Of a stretch of 64,000 nt of DNA, positions 46,030 through 58,430 are shown piece by piece. The notes below the pieces were generated by a model, which was not told where the DNA came from, did no database searches, and saw only the letters and a program-made list of their open reading frames with translations. Made by a program: the position numbers and the translations under genes. Origin of the DNA: Paragordius varius (lineage: Eukaryota; Nematomorpha); NCBI GenBank assembly GCA_964247055.1, contig OZ176052.1:372001-436000 (forward strand), in the 5' to 3' direction. How positions within the stretch are numbered: the first letter of the stretch is position 1; each line of letters starts with the position of its first letter.

Positions 46030-47665
46030 AAGGCAACACCTCTGACCCGGCCAATTTTCACCCCATCGCCATTTCTAACATAATTTATCGAATCTTTGCT
46101 AAAATCATCCATAAACACATTAGCCACCATGTTTCTCTCCACAATCTGATCGCCCCCCTACAAAAAGGGTTTTCCCCCTTCGACGGCGTGTTGGAACACA
46201 ATTACTACATTTCCAACCGCTTGTCGAAGGCCCGAACAGCGAACCACCAGACCATCTTTCTATGGCTGGACGTTTCCGCCACCTTCGACTCCATTCCTCT
46301 GCCCGTCTGCACCAAACTTTTAACGTCCCTTGGCCTGCCCCCACCCCTTGAAAGCCTTTTAAACTTTATTCTATACTTAACTCATCAACACAATTCCTAA
46401 TTGACAAAAATTTGACCGACCTCCATCCCCTATCTTAAAGGAATCAAGCAAGGGTGCCCTCTTTCCAGCCTAATTTTTAACCTTTGCCTTAATCCCAATA
46501 TCGTACCCCTAAACAATCGACCCCTCACCTCATGCTTGGCCTTCGCGGACGACCTTACTATCATCACAGATAGCCCCGACTCTATGAAAGCCGCAATTGC
46601 CCTAACCCTCTCCTTCTTATCTTCTATTGATATAAAAATAATCCTAATTATAAATCGCACTCTAATGACTTAGGACCCATTCAATTATGTATCAAAGATC
46701 ACCCAACCTCATACCTGCTCGATAAGTCCCGTTAATTCTTGGGTAAATTTGTTGGATTCTAGATTGTTTCGGAGACAAATTTACAAGTCTAATTCATTTT
46801 ATCGAGATGAAATTGTATTCCTCTATTCCATTACCCCTTGGCAAAAATGCGACAGCTGTTTAATATGCCGACTAATCATCAAAAGCTCTGTTTGGAAATC
46901 GCTCTCTAATCGATATATCTTTAATTAACTCATCTTCGCACATATCCTAAGTCCCTTTCATTTTTCCCGCAAGATGAAACTAATGTTTATTTCTATAGTG
47001 ACACCGATTCTGGTGGATTACAGTGGATTGAATAAAAGAATATTTGTAGTAAAAAAAATTTATATTAGTAAAAAATAAATAGTAGTGAAAATAAAAAGCA
47101 AAGGGCCATGGTGCACGAGTAATCATTTTACCATGCCCATTAAATAATGATTATTTTTACTATTTAATAATGAAGGGAAAGAATATAACGTAGTAGTATG
47201 GTGTTACATAGTCAATAAATACCCTTCCTTTCCAACCTCTTTCTTCTTTCAGTGATATACCATTTTTAAATTTCCCCGTGAATAATTCAATTTCACCTTT
47301 TAACAATACAAAATCATCCCCGAACATTTTAAATTCACCCTAAAATAAATTATGTGCGTATCAATATAAAAATTATCAATATCTTTTTATATTTTTAAGC
47401 AATAAAAATTCTTTAATACCGAAAAAATATATTAAATTTATCCAGAGGTATATCCTTCAAAACCGGCTGGATAATTTATCTGCAAAGATCGGACGAAAAC
47501 TGTTACCTGTGAATAGTCGCTCAAACTCCTCTGAAAACCCATGGTAATATAAAGTGGGAAGGCAGATTAAATTCTCGATCAGATTAACCATTGCCTTCAA
47601 TACTCTCCACAATGGACAAAAAGGCATAACGCATGCCTGGAAATTTTAAAATCACCAAATTAGTT
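46030..47665 (+). mobile_element. R2/NeSL-type RLE retrotransposon fragment, plus strand
   Basis: Plus-strand partner of 44960-45790: HNYYISNRLSKARTANHQTI, FLWLDVSATFDSIPLP, GIKQGCPLSSLIFNLCLNP, AFADDLTIITDSPDSMKA, then the thumb with ITPWQKCD to about 47.03 kb. Near 47475-47665 a degraded C-terminal piece (LPVNSRS..., NHCLQYSPQW.KRHNACLEIL) matches the CCHC-region motif of these elements. In between is AT-rich DNA with a small MITE-like insert at 47.25-47.43 kb. Many stops and frameshifts. Confidence 0.8.
47255..47430. mobile_element. Small MITE family C, partial copy
   Basis: TACCATTTTTAAATT-type start followed by repeated ..AATTCA..TTCACC..TTTAACAAT.. units and AATTCACCCTAAAATAAATT, as in the copy at 63671. 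The far end is not recognisable. Confidence 0.4.
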
Positions 47666-47764
47666 TATGAAAACTTACCTTCTCAACATAACAACCCTTA
47701 TATAATTAATATATTAAAGGTAATTGCTTTAAATTTTAAAAATAAAAAAAAACTATGAAAGATC

Positions 47765-48825
47765 ACTGTATTACAGTCATGTAGACTTTAATTTATCAAA
47801 AATTTACTTTTTTTCGTTAAATGGGTATTAATATTTGGTAAAGAATATAAAAACAAGAGCTATATGGTATTACTATATCATATTCTTTAAAAAAGTAAAA
47901 GAAGTGTGGGGAAAGGGCGTCCGAAATCTTTGGTTAAAAATGAAAATCTTAAAATATTGTTAAAGCGAATGGTAATATTTTTGTTAATTTAGCAAAATTT
48001 TATATATTAATTTGTTTGATAAAATTTTTATTTCTAGATTCAAATTGAGGTACCCAAATATACCCCAGACTAAATCTGAGTTAGCATTTTTAATAAACTA
48101 GTGAAAGAAACGGTCCCAATTTAAATTTATGCTTCTTTCCTAATAAAAATTATATAAATATGCCAAAATATCTAAATAAAATTTTGTTTTGAAAAAATTA
48201 CATGTCAAACAACTTCGACGCCATTTTTATCTTACAAAATATTTGCAAATGTCGTCTCATTTAGTGTTAAGGGTAAAATTAAAACTTTTTTATTTAAATT
48301 ACATCCTACATTCATAGAAATAGATTAAGCGGTTTATTTAATATTTTTTCAATTTTACCATTGCACACATGTCACGTTGACTAAATTTTACCTTTCGTTA
48401 GCTTAAAATTAATATCAAGTATTTTTGAATAATTTTTTTTATATATTTCTGTTTATTATTGTTATTAAGTGCAAAATTTTACAATGGCTTTGATATATTT
48501 AAAAAATTTAATTTTATGATTATTTAATATTGCATCTTTTAAAATCGTTCCCATATCAAAACAAAAAAATTATAATTGAGATAAAAATTACGATTTTCTT
48601 AACCCTTTTATACAATAATTTTGAAGGGTTAGTAGTTAGTGTATTTTCATTTTTTACCAAATATTTCCGACGCCCTTCCCCCACACTTCTTTTACTTTTT
48701 TAAAGAATATGATATGGTAATACCATATAGCTCTTGTTTTTATATTCTTTACCAAATATTAATACCCATTTAACGAAAAAAAGTAAATTTTTGATAAATT
48801 AAAATCTACATGACTGTAAAAAAAA
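47765..48825. repeat. ~190-bp inverted repeat flanking a MITE
   Basis: Arms 47765-47965 and 48640-48825 are close to exact inverses (for example AAAGAAGTGTGGGGAAAGGG and CCCTTCCCCCACACTTCTTT, AAGAGCTATATGGTATTACT and its inverse). A degraded family A MITE sits in the interior. Possibly a larger foldback element. Confidence 0.8.
48033..48500. mobile_element. TTAA MITE family A, degraded copy
   Basis: Follows the family from GATTCAAATTGAGG through GAAACGGTCCCAATTTAAAT, TCCTAATAAAAATTATATAA and ACTAAATTTTACCTTTCG. Both termini are eroded and the TTAA sites are not clear. Confidence 0.75.
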
Positions 48826-49228
48826 TAGATAAATACCAACTGTATACTACCCCTAATACAAGCACAAAAAACAAAAATATTGATGATGAGATATAAAGAA
48901 TGGCTTATGCAAACAAATTTTAATCAGCACCACCTTTTATAACTAATATGTATGGAACACATTCATAAAAGACTATATTTAAAAACTAACCAACACACAT
49001 TACAGTAAAAAATGAAATTATACGGACAAAACGTAAAAAATAAAAAGAGAATTTTTTTTTTCTAAAAGAAAACCATACTTTTAAAATCTTGATTTTTTTA
49101 AATATAACTCGTTGTTTTACTGCAAAATATGAAATATATAAATTCAATTTCATCTTATTAGCTTTATATTTGATAAGACATCTATTATGCGCATCTTAAA
49201 TTAAAGCTTCATTTCTTTAATCCAATAT

Positions 49229-49398
49229 TACCATTTACAATTTAAATTCTCCCTTGAACAAATCACCCTCAAACAATTAAAATATATTAATGAATAGAAT
49301 TAAATTAATACTGAAAAAATAATAAACTATGCCATAATATTTTATATTAAAGATGAGTTTTTGCCCAAAAATTTATAATTTATAGATGAATTGTAAAT

Positions 49399-49402
<4 letters not shown>
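49229..49402. mobile_element. Small MITE family C
   Basis: TACCATTTACAATT at one end and AATTGTAAATGGTA at the other; internal CCCTTGAACAAATCACCCTC repeats. Likely TA target duplication. Followed directly by an (AT)n run at 49401-49432. Confidence 0.6.
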
Positions 49403-49435
<33 letters not shown>

Positions 49436-49443
49436 AAGTAAGC

Positions 49444-49529
49444 CATCCCCAAAATCTCCAAAAATAAATTTATTTATTATTATGGATTTTTTAATGGTCG
49501 TATCAGATATAAGTAAAAAGAACATATAC
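49444..49529 (-). pseudogene. U2 snRNA 3' fragment (relic), minus strand
   Basis: The minus strand reads TATATGTTCTTTTTACTTAT, ATATCTGATACGACC, a diverged stem, then AAATTTATTTTTGGAGATTT and TGGGGATGGC. This is U2 from the retrotransposon insertion point through the Sm region. The terminal stem-loop is missing, replaced by an AT repeat. Directly upstream on the same strand lies a retrotransposon relic (49530-51770). Confidence 0.8.
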
Positions 49530-51770
49530 GTTTAATTTACAATGTATACATTAAAACTTAAAAAAGGTCGGTATGGTTAAATATAATATTTTTATATAGG
49601 TTGATTGGTGAATGCTGGATTATGGGATGGAAACATATGAATTTATGATTATTTTAAAATTAATTTTGTAAAAATGTTTTATGTAAAATAACACTCATGG
49701 AAAAAAATATGAATTAAAAACCCCGAGCAGGGTTGAAATATTCCTCCAAGAAAATTGGTTGATCCTGTTGTTGGTCTGATTGCAGCACATTCGTTTTGAT
49801 TCGATGCTGTTGTTTTGTTCAAAGCTTGACCTCCGTAAGAAGGCTAAGTTCAAGTAACATTTGTGTTGTTTATTGGAGGTAATGAGCAATGATTGGCTGT
49901 GTTGATGTTTAAACTGTGGCTAATGAATTAATTTAAGTAGCCATGGTTTGTAAACGGTTTCGATATCTTAGATATGGTAGAAAGATTAACACCATTTTTA
50001 AACTAAGACTAAAGCTGTTATAAGAGTCATATTGTTAAACCAATCATTAGACTTCTGAACCAAAAAACTAACAAGGTGTTAAATATTTGAACTGTTGGTC
50101 GTTTTTGGAATACCGTATTTATTTACTTCTGAAGGCCAGCGGAAGTATCTTGTTTTTTGGGTTCTAAGACTATAAGGGCATTAGCGATGTGAATTTATCT
50201 ACCTTATGATACAGGTTGAGTCAAAAGCCCCCCGCGTTCATCAAGGCAGGTCACGTCAATTAGAAAATGAATACCGTGGTATTTATTACTAAATATAATG
50301 AAGAGAAAGGGTAGCCGGATAAGAGTAGTCGGACAAAACTTCAACACAGCGTAAAATGTTTTAAGTATGTTTAAAGACAAATTCATAATAAAATCTTAAT
50401 CATTGATTAAAGATATGTAGTAAAGTTTCTGGGTGCCGCTCACATCACCATCGCGATGATGCGGGAACCTGGACTAGTGTTTGTAGGGTTTTAAATTTGA
50501 GTTGATTCAATGAATCTTCAATTTTGAATCCTACCACGGATGTTATGAAAGAGGAACTGGCTTTGTGGAGGGAAGCTGCTTCGATGCGAGCTTGGGAATG
50601 ATAAGGCTGTGTATAAACAAAAAATTATATTTGGACTTATTAGTTCGAACAAGGCGGCGGGAGGATGGGTCAATGTTAAGGTTTCACCCTTTTATAAAAA
50701 AAGTGCTAATTGGAATAGTCCTATAGAGAGACCGACACGTACGATGCTGAGCGAGATTAGCTGAAATATTGAAGACATTAATGATTTTAAATTATTTGAT
50801 GGAAATTTAGAAATATCGGTCAGAGGGAAGTTGAGTTTAGTCCTCTGATAAATGGTGGTTAAAAGGGTAAAAAGCGCAAGTTTGGAAATGGCCGGATCCG
50901 TGGTAGTTCGCAGCTTAAATGTTGAGTTTAGTCGGTATATATATAAAAGAAGAGATGTTTTAGAAACACCAAATCTCCCTTTAGAAACCGGGATGTAGAA
51001 ATAGTAAGTGGGTCCCTGGAGAAGCGATGTTATTTTTCCTATATTACGAATGAGAGAGTCCTCTTTAGATAGGCCTTATTCACCGACCCAATATGAAATT
51101 TATGGTACGGTGTTGGGAATACAAACACAGCCTATGCTGTATTTCTACCAGGGCTAGCAGCAGATCTGATATATCGGGTGAGATCAAATTTCATTGGTGT
51201 TCCAAAGTAGTCCTAAGCTTTGTCTTTTTGCAGAGAAGGAACCATGTTTGGTGGCTGCGGAGCTGGTTAGCAGCAAGGCTTGAGTCTAACCAATGAATTC
51301 GCCAAGTTTGCGCCAGACTTAATATTATTAAAGTTATCGGACATGATTCAGGAAGTCGTCGGCTTAGGGGTGACAGGTGGTGTATTGAGTGTTGTTAAGG
51401 GATATTAAGGGTGATTGAAATAAAAAGAAGAGGGGAATGCATATTTTTGGCGATAACTTGAGATTAGCGTCGGACAGGTTTCCCTCACTTGGAATTCGAG
51501 TAGAAGAAAAGAAGAGCTAGAAAGAATTAAAAACAAGTAAACAATGATACCAATCCACGGATAACTGCCGAAATGGCGGAATGAGGGGAATCAAAAGCTG
51601 CCTCAACATCGAGCCACAGAATGATGCATGGACGTTGTTGTTGCCTGGCCGAAGTCAATTTTTGCAAAAGGAGAAAATTACAAGGTGTAAGGCATGAATC
51701 CTTTCCTTTAAGGGGAGACCATATTGTTTGACATATAAGTGGAGAGAGACTTTGAAAATTATGGTGTTTT
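49530..51770 (-). mobile_element. Utopia/NeSL-like RLE retrotransposon relic, minus strand
   Basis: Minus-strand pieces in order: LTSARQQQRPCIILWLDVEA with AFDS (first RT catalytic block, ~51.6 kb), ADDFLNHV (YADD-equivalent, ~51.35 kb), and a thumb with GKITSLLQGPTYYFYIPVSK and GRFGV (~51.0 kb) that parallels LPRDATNNYIFGSRNKGALG of the element at 31.9 kb. The C-terminal part (49.6-50.6 kb) is too degraded to read. Heavily broken. Its 3' end abuts a U2 3' fragment, so this is a third U2-targeting copy and looks the oldest. Confidence 0.72.
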
Positions 51771-51856
51771 GTTTAAATATACTTTAAAGTTTTCATTAAT
51801 TTCACTATCTTAGATAAACAAACCTTAAAATTAAGACTTGTATACAACACATACAA

Positions 51857-52280
51857 AATCCCTTGATTCAAATTGGGATAGATAGATACCCCAGGCTAAT
51901 ATGGAATAAATTGAAACATTGCCAAAAGTCTGCACTTATATAACATTATAAGCCAAAAAAACATTGAAAAATACTTGATATTATTAAGGGAAACCCAAAG
52001 GTGAAAATTCCTACATGATATGTATAAAATAAAGTTAAATACGATTTCAATAAAAAAGTAACTCAATTTTAGACTTGGAATTAAATCAAAACGATATGTC
52101 ATCCAAGTAGTTTCATACGGAACTTTTTTCTAAAAATAAATTTATTTAGATATTTTGGCTTATTTATATAATTTTATCAGGATGCAAAAGATTTAAATTG
52201 GAACCATTTTTTTCAGGAGTTTTTTATAATTATCTACTTAAATATTGTCTGGGGCATTTAGATATACCAGTTTAAATCAA
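51857..52280. mobile_element. TTAA MITE family A, degraded copy
   Basis: Begins near GATTCAAATTGGGATAGATA and ends near GGGGCATTTAGATATACCAG. The interior follows the family consensus with losses. Confidence 0.6.
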
Positions 52281-52718
52281 AATGAATATAATATTACAGT
52301 AATATGTATGATAGGCAAATTAAATGAATATTAAATTTTTACATTACGATTTCTATGGGCTCATCATTAAGCTTCAAGAGCTATCCCCCTGGATAAAAAC
52401 TATTACACGGATTTAACAAAAAAAATATTGATGAAATATATTCTGATAGCAACAAGTTTAGGTGTAAGTTTAGCCCTTGCGAGCAATTTAAGAAAATTGT
52501 TTTTACTATTGTGGTAACTGCTTATATTAGAAAATGGCGATTGCGTATATCATATCAAATTATGGTAAGATGCTTCATTTCAAAAAAATCACTAAAAATT
52601 AAATTATACGCAGCTAAATACATACATATATATTCTGACAGGTAATGTATCAGGATTAAAATGCGGCTTTCGGTTTTGGCCCTTAGTGATTTTAGTAAAT
52701 TATTTATTTGTGATAAAT
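52281..52718. other. AT-rich DNA without recognised features
   Basis: Flanking DNA of the LTR retrotransposon. No gene recognised. Confidence 0.35.
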
Positions 52719-52723
52719 GTTTT

Positions 52724-53056
52724 TGATATGATGTTATATAATATGCAACAAAACATAACTCTATATTATATATTACTTTGCTATTCAATGCATACGTATA
52801 ATACTTTTCTGTTATTAATATTTTACGTGACATGTTATATACTACGTGACAAGTTTTAGACTACGTGACTGTTTTATAAATGCACACTCATCATTCTCAG
52901 AAATTTGTATATGTTAATGCACGATAAAAATATATAATAAGATCCGTATACATTTCTCGGAATTAAATATAACCTATATAAACAACAACTTCTTTACATT
53001 GCATTACTGTGTTTTCCCATTATTGTGTTATAATAAATTATACCCAACTGATATTA
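52724..53056 (+). repeat. 5' LTR of the Gypsy element
   Basis: 333 bp, begins TGATATGATGTTATATAATA and ends CCCAACTGATATTA. It is followed after three bases by TGGCGACGAG, a plausible primer-binding site. It is preceded by the GTTTT target duplication. Confidence 0.9.
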
Positions 53057-55702
53057 TTTGGCGACGAGAAAAAAAAATTTATTCTGCCTAATGGAAAATC
53101 CCGGAGATACATCATTTAGTAATGCGCAAAATCCTCTAAATCAAATAATTCTTGAACCATTTGACGAATGTTACAATTTCAAAAATTATGTCAATCACAT
53201 AGAAAGGGTACTCGCGGCCAGGGATTTTCCTGTCACGGTCCAATATAAAAAAATTATTTTTAGCTTTCGGTGGTATTAAAATTTTGAACAAAATTGAAAA
53301 TATTCTATATCCTGATACCATCGAAGATTTGTAATGGCCGGAAATCTATAAAATTGCAGTTCAAATCTATGCCCCAGACAAAAGTCTATGGGTGAATAGA
53401 TGTGCATTTTATCGTATTCGTCGTGGTGATAATGAATCTATTCTTTCGTATTTAGAACGTTTGAAAATTTTGGCCGACAATTCTGGATTTGATTCGGACA
53501 TTTCTAACAAAATCAGGGATATATTTTTGATTGGATTAAATCAACCCAGATTAGAAAGAGAACTCCACATAAAATATCCGCTCGGTAAGTTAGATGACAA
53601 ACCACTGACACTACATGTTGGTCGATATGGCTTTTAGTTTTGAGGAAGCCGATAATCTTCCCTCGCAAATCAATAAGCTTAAAGTGGATAGATCCAGAAA
53701 TGTAAAACCTCATGGAAGTTTTAACAAGGGCCATTATAACAATTATAATTATAAAAACAATAAGAATAATGATGTCCGGGATAATAATGATACTAAAGTA
53801 AATTGCCGAAATTGTGGATCACTGCATGTGAGTAACAAGTGTCCGGCTTGGGGCAAAACGTGCTACAATTGCAACAAAAATAACCACTTTAGTTCAATGT
53901 GCAAAACAAAGTTGGTAAGAAATTTAGATCAAATTAGATCTATAAAAGCGGGCACTACCCCTAAAATAAAAGTGAAGAATATGATAGATATGATTTTCGA
54001 TACCGGTGCTGACTGCTGTCTCATAAGTCAACAAATATGGAAGCAGATCGGTAGCCCTAGTTAACGTGGTCCGATCAAATAACCACGTATGATAATAATA
54101 AGATAACAATCTTAGGGAAAACTATGGTCACTGTGGCGTTGTACAATGAAAAGAAAACGTTACCATGTATCGTAACTAAAAGCAATTTTGATCCAATTTT
54201 TGGATTACCTTGGATAAAAGCGTACAAGCTACCTTTTCCAAAAGGTGTAATCAATAATATAAATTCTAATGAGAAGATGGAGCTGACCAAAATATTTCCA
54301 AAACTATTCTCAAAGGAACTTGGTTGTTACAACGGCAATCCGATCAAAAAATTTTTGACACCGGATGCAAAACCAAAAGCTTTTCCATGCAGTAGAGTTC
54401 CTCTACCATTGCAACCATTGGTAGAAAATGAATTGAATAGATTGTTAGATTTGGGGATTATAGAACCAATAGACCCAACAACCACTGAGATATCTTGGGC
54501 AACCCCAACGGTCAACGTGTTAAAATCCAATGGGGAGGCTCGTATCTGCGCCGATTTTCGTGTCACAATCAATCCTTATCTATCAAAAGATTCTCATATC
54601 ATTCCGACATTTGATCAATTATTGGGTAAAATCGGAAATGGACATTCATTTTCAGTTTTGGATCTTGCCTACTTACAACTACCGGTTGATAAAGAATGCT
54701 CTAATATTCTGACAATTACAACACACAGAGGTTACTTTACGTATAAACGATTACCTTTCGGCTCACAAATGATCCAATGATATTTCAACGAGTTATGGAT
54801 CAAATTCTGGATGATTGCACAGGCGTTTGTGCTTATCTGGATGATGTTCTGGTAACCGGCAATACAGACACTCAACACAAAGCAAATCTGGAGCATGTGT
54901 TGGAGAAACTTGAACAGACCGGATTCCGTTTGCAACCGGATAAAATGAAATTCTTCCAGGAAAAAGTATCCTACATGGGATACGAAATATCTAAAAGAGG
55001 TATTAAGCCAACGGATGAAAAAATCAAGGCTATTTTGAAATGTCCTGTTCCAAAGGACAAAACAACATTACGGTCCTTTTTAGGACTATTAAACTTTCAT
55101 GAAAAATTTATTCCAAGATTACATTCAGTCATAAGTAAGGTGACCAGACGTCCCGCTTTTGGCGGGACAGTCCCGCTTTTTCACACTTTGTCCCGCTTCC
55201 TGCTACGTTTTTAAATGTCCCGCTTTTTCACGATTATATAAAAAAAAATTTTTTTTAATACAAATAAATTTTTTTTGTCCGTTTAAATTTTTTATCATTA
55301 AATATCTTTAAAATCTATTCAATTTTAAATTAAAATTTTTTATTTTAAATTAAAAATATTTATTTTTTTCGAATTTATATCATGTGATTATACACTATAC
55401 TTCCTACTACTACTGTCATTATTATCAAAAAGCCAAGTTAATACCACAAATCTCTAGATTAAAAGACAAATTGATACCACAAATCGGTACCTTACACGTT
55501 TATTTCACAAAATTAAGGTAATATAATATTTATTATACTAATATTTTAGTTTTATTACTTGCCAACATTATTAAAAAGCCAAATTAATACCACAAATCGG
55601 TAGCTTAAAAGACAAATTGATACCACAAATCGGTACCTTACACGTTTATCACAGAAAATTATGGTAATATAATATTTATTATACTAATAGTAGTTTATAA
55701 AT

Positions 55703-57560
55703 ATGAGCACAAAAAGAGGTTGTAAATTCAACGATGAATTAATGAAGGATTTTCCTATTATTAAAAAAACGAAGAATGAATCATTTGTTAAATGTCTTAT
55801 ATGTGAGGGGGAATTCACCCTAGCACATGGCGGCAAGCATGATATTACAAAGCATATGGAAACACAGAAACATAAAAAATGTTTAGATATGGCGGCATCA
55901 TCTTACAAAATGAGCGATTTTTTTGAAAAACCGCTTTTGGAGAGGAAGAAAAGAATTTGGCACTAGCTGAGGGCGTGTTATCTTTTCACGCCGTTAATCA
56001 CAATCATTCCTTTAGATCTATGGACTGTACCTCACAGGTTATTCGCACGTTATTCATAAAAAATTTACATGTGCCCGTACAAAGGCTGAAGCCATTGTGT
56101 GCAATGTCCTTTCGCCACATGTATTTTCTGAAATACAAAAAGATTTGCTGAAAATTAATTCCATATCGCTATACTCTGATGCATCAAAACACCATGAAAC
56201 AAAATTATTTCCCACTTTAATGAGATATTTTGATTCAGAAACCGGAGTAAAAATTAAAATTTTAGATTTAATTTCCCTACCCGGTGAAAATTCCGAAATA
56301 ATATTTACTTCAATAATGCAAAAAAATAATATAAAATACAAAATTATCGTATATTGCGCTGACAACACCAATATGAACTTTGGTGGAAAAGCAAGGAGAG
56401 GAACAAAAAAATATTTTTCATAAATTAACAGATAATCTTAATCAAAACATTATTGGCGTTGGGTGTGCAGCGCATATAATACACAACGCTATTCAAACAG
56501 CTGCTGATTTGTTACCCCTAGATGTGGAAAATGTAGTTGTTAAAATATATTCCTATTTTTATATATACACGGTAGTGTTGAAACGCTTAAAGAATTCTGT
56601 GAAAATGCAGAAGTTCAATATCAAAAAATGCTTGGATATTAAACTCGTTGGTTAGCTTTTATGCCAGCTATCGAAAGAATTTTAAAAATGTATGATCCTT
56701 TAAAATCTTTTTTATTATCACAGGACAAATGTCCTACAACTTTAAAAAAGTTTTTTGAAAGTGATTGTTCAAAAATATGGTTATTCTTACATAATCAAGC
56801 TTCTCTATTTCAAAATGTTATTAAATTTATAGAAGGTGGCAAAATTTCGGCAATAGAAGTAGCCAATGAAGTTAGTAACCTAAAATTCCAATGTCAAGAA
56901 CGGTTAGAAAATAATTATACCATTAACCATCCGCAATATAATAAAAAATTTAGAAAAACAAGGCTTAATAAATCGCCAAGATATCCTGTACCATATAAAA
57001 ATGTTTTATACAAACTGTAAAGATTATTTGGAAGACTGGACGACGCAATTCAATGAAATTGATCATTTTCATTGGATAACATTAAAATCAGAATTTAATT
57101 GGTGCGATGTTCAAAAATCATTTGATTATATCTGCTCCCAAAAATTATCAAAAAGTAATCTTTCAGAAAATGATCTTTTTTCTGAAGTATCATTAGTTAA
57201 AAGATATATTAATAATGAAAAACTTAAATTATGGACAAAAGAAAATATACAGTAGAAAAGAAATGGTTGGAAATATTTCATCATTTTGAAGCCAACTATA
57301 TTACATACAATAATATTTTAAAAATTGTGGAATTCGCACTATCTTTACCTGGAACCAACGCTGCTACTGAGCGCGTTTTTTCCACAGTAAATCAGGTGTG
57401 GACATCGGAAAAATCAAATTTAAATGTTGAAACTTTAAAGGCCGTTTTATCTGTCAAATATAATTTGACAAATTCTTGTGAAGACTTCTACAATATTTTA
57501 AAAAATGATGACAATCTGCTAAAACGCATTCCCTCAAACAAAAAATATACCAAAGAATAA
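55703..57560 (+). pseudogene. hAT transposase, copy 2 (broken)
   Basis: Starts at ATG 55703 with MSTKRGCKFNDELMKDFPII and a BED-like finger (CLICEGEF...H...H). The core follows with SLYSDASKHH, VYCADNTNMNFGGKARRG and GVGCAAHIIHNAIQTAADLL, and the C-terminus with LPGTNAATERVFSTVNQVW and LKAVLSVKYNLTNSC, ending at TAA 57558-57560. About five or six frameshifts divide it into frames of 64-119 codons; in-frame stops are fewer than in copy 1. It is not expected to make an active enzyme, so another copy must have supplied the transposase. Confidence 0.9.
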
Positions 57561-57619
57561 AATATCTTTAAAGTTTTTGTGTTAAAAAATAAACAAAATT
57601 ACTTAAAATATTGTATAAA

Positions 57620-58430
57620 TCTTCATAATTTGTCAAATTATATTTGAACACACAAAATGGCTTTTATTCAACATTTAAATTTGATTCCATGTCCTTACTT
57701 AATTTACTGTGGAAAAACGCGTTCAATAGCAGTGGTTCAGGTAAAGATAATGCAAACAATTAAAATATTATTGTATGGAACATAATTTGTTTAAAAATGA
57801 TTATTTTAACCATTTCTATCCTACGTATTTTTACTGTTGTCCACAATATAAGTTTTCATTCAATATATTTATTTAATAATGAGACTTCATCAAAAAGTGT
57901 CATTGTGCACCGTCTTGTCTTCCAAATAATCGTTTCTGTTTGTATAAAACATATTTATATTCTGGCTATTCATTGAGCCTTGTTTTTCTGGATGCTTTAT
58001 AATATTGCGATTAGGTAATGGTATAAAATTATTTTCTAACCTTTTTTGACTTGGAATTTTGACCTTTGTCCTGTGATAAAAAATAGGATTCTAGGAGATC
58101 ACATTTTTATATATATATCAATCGCTGGCAAAAGAGCTAACCAACAGTTCTACAATATTCAAGCATTTTAACATATATATTTTCCACATCCAGGGGTAAC
58201 AAATCAGTAGCTGTTTGAACGTTGTGTATCTGCCAATAATGTTTTGATTTAGATTATTCGCTAAATTGTTAAAAATATTTTTGTGCCGCTTCTTGCATCA
58301 CCCAGCGCACTTTGTGATGATTTCGTCTTTATTATTTTTTTCTAGAATATTAAAATCACTTTACCCTTTGTTCGTGCACATGGAAATTTATTGAATAAGG
58401 TACAAACAACCTGTGAGGTACAAATTTTTT
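57620..58430 (-). pseudogene. Antisense, internally deleted second transposase copy inside hAT copy 2
   Basis: Matches 27460-28275 almost base for base. Read in reverse it retains five or so blocks of the transposase in the right order with the middle removed. Because both copies share it, it was part of the element before they separated. Confidence 0.8.

Noticed and set aside
49695-49889. 64-codon minus-strand frame
   Set aside because: Falls within the degraded retrotransposon relic; no recognisable endonuclease or knuckle motif, so not called separately.
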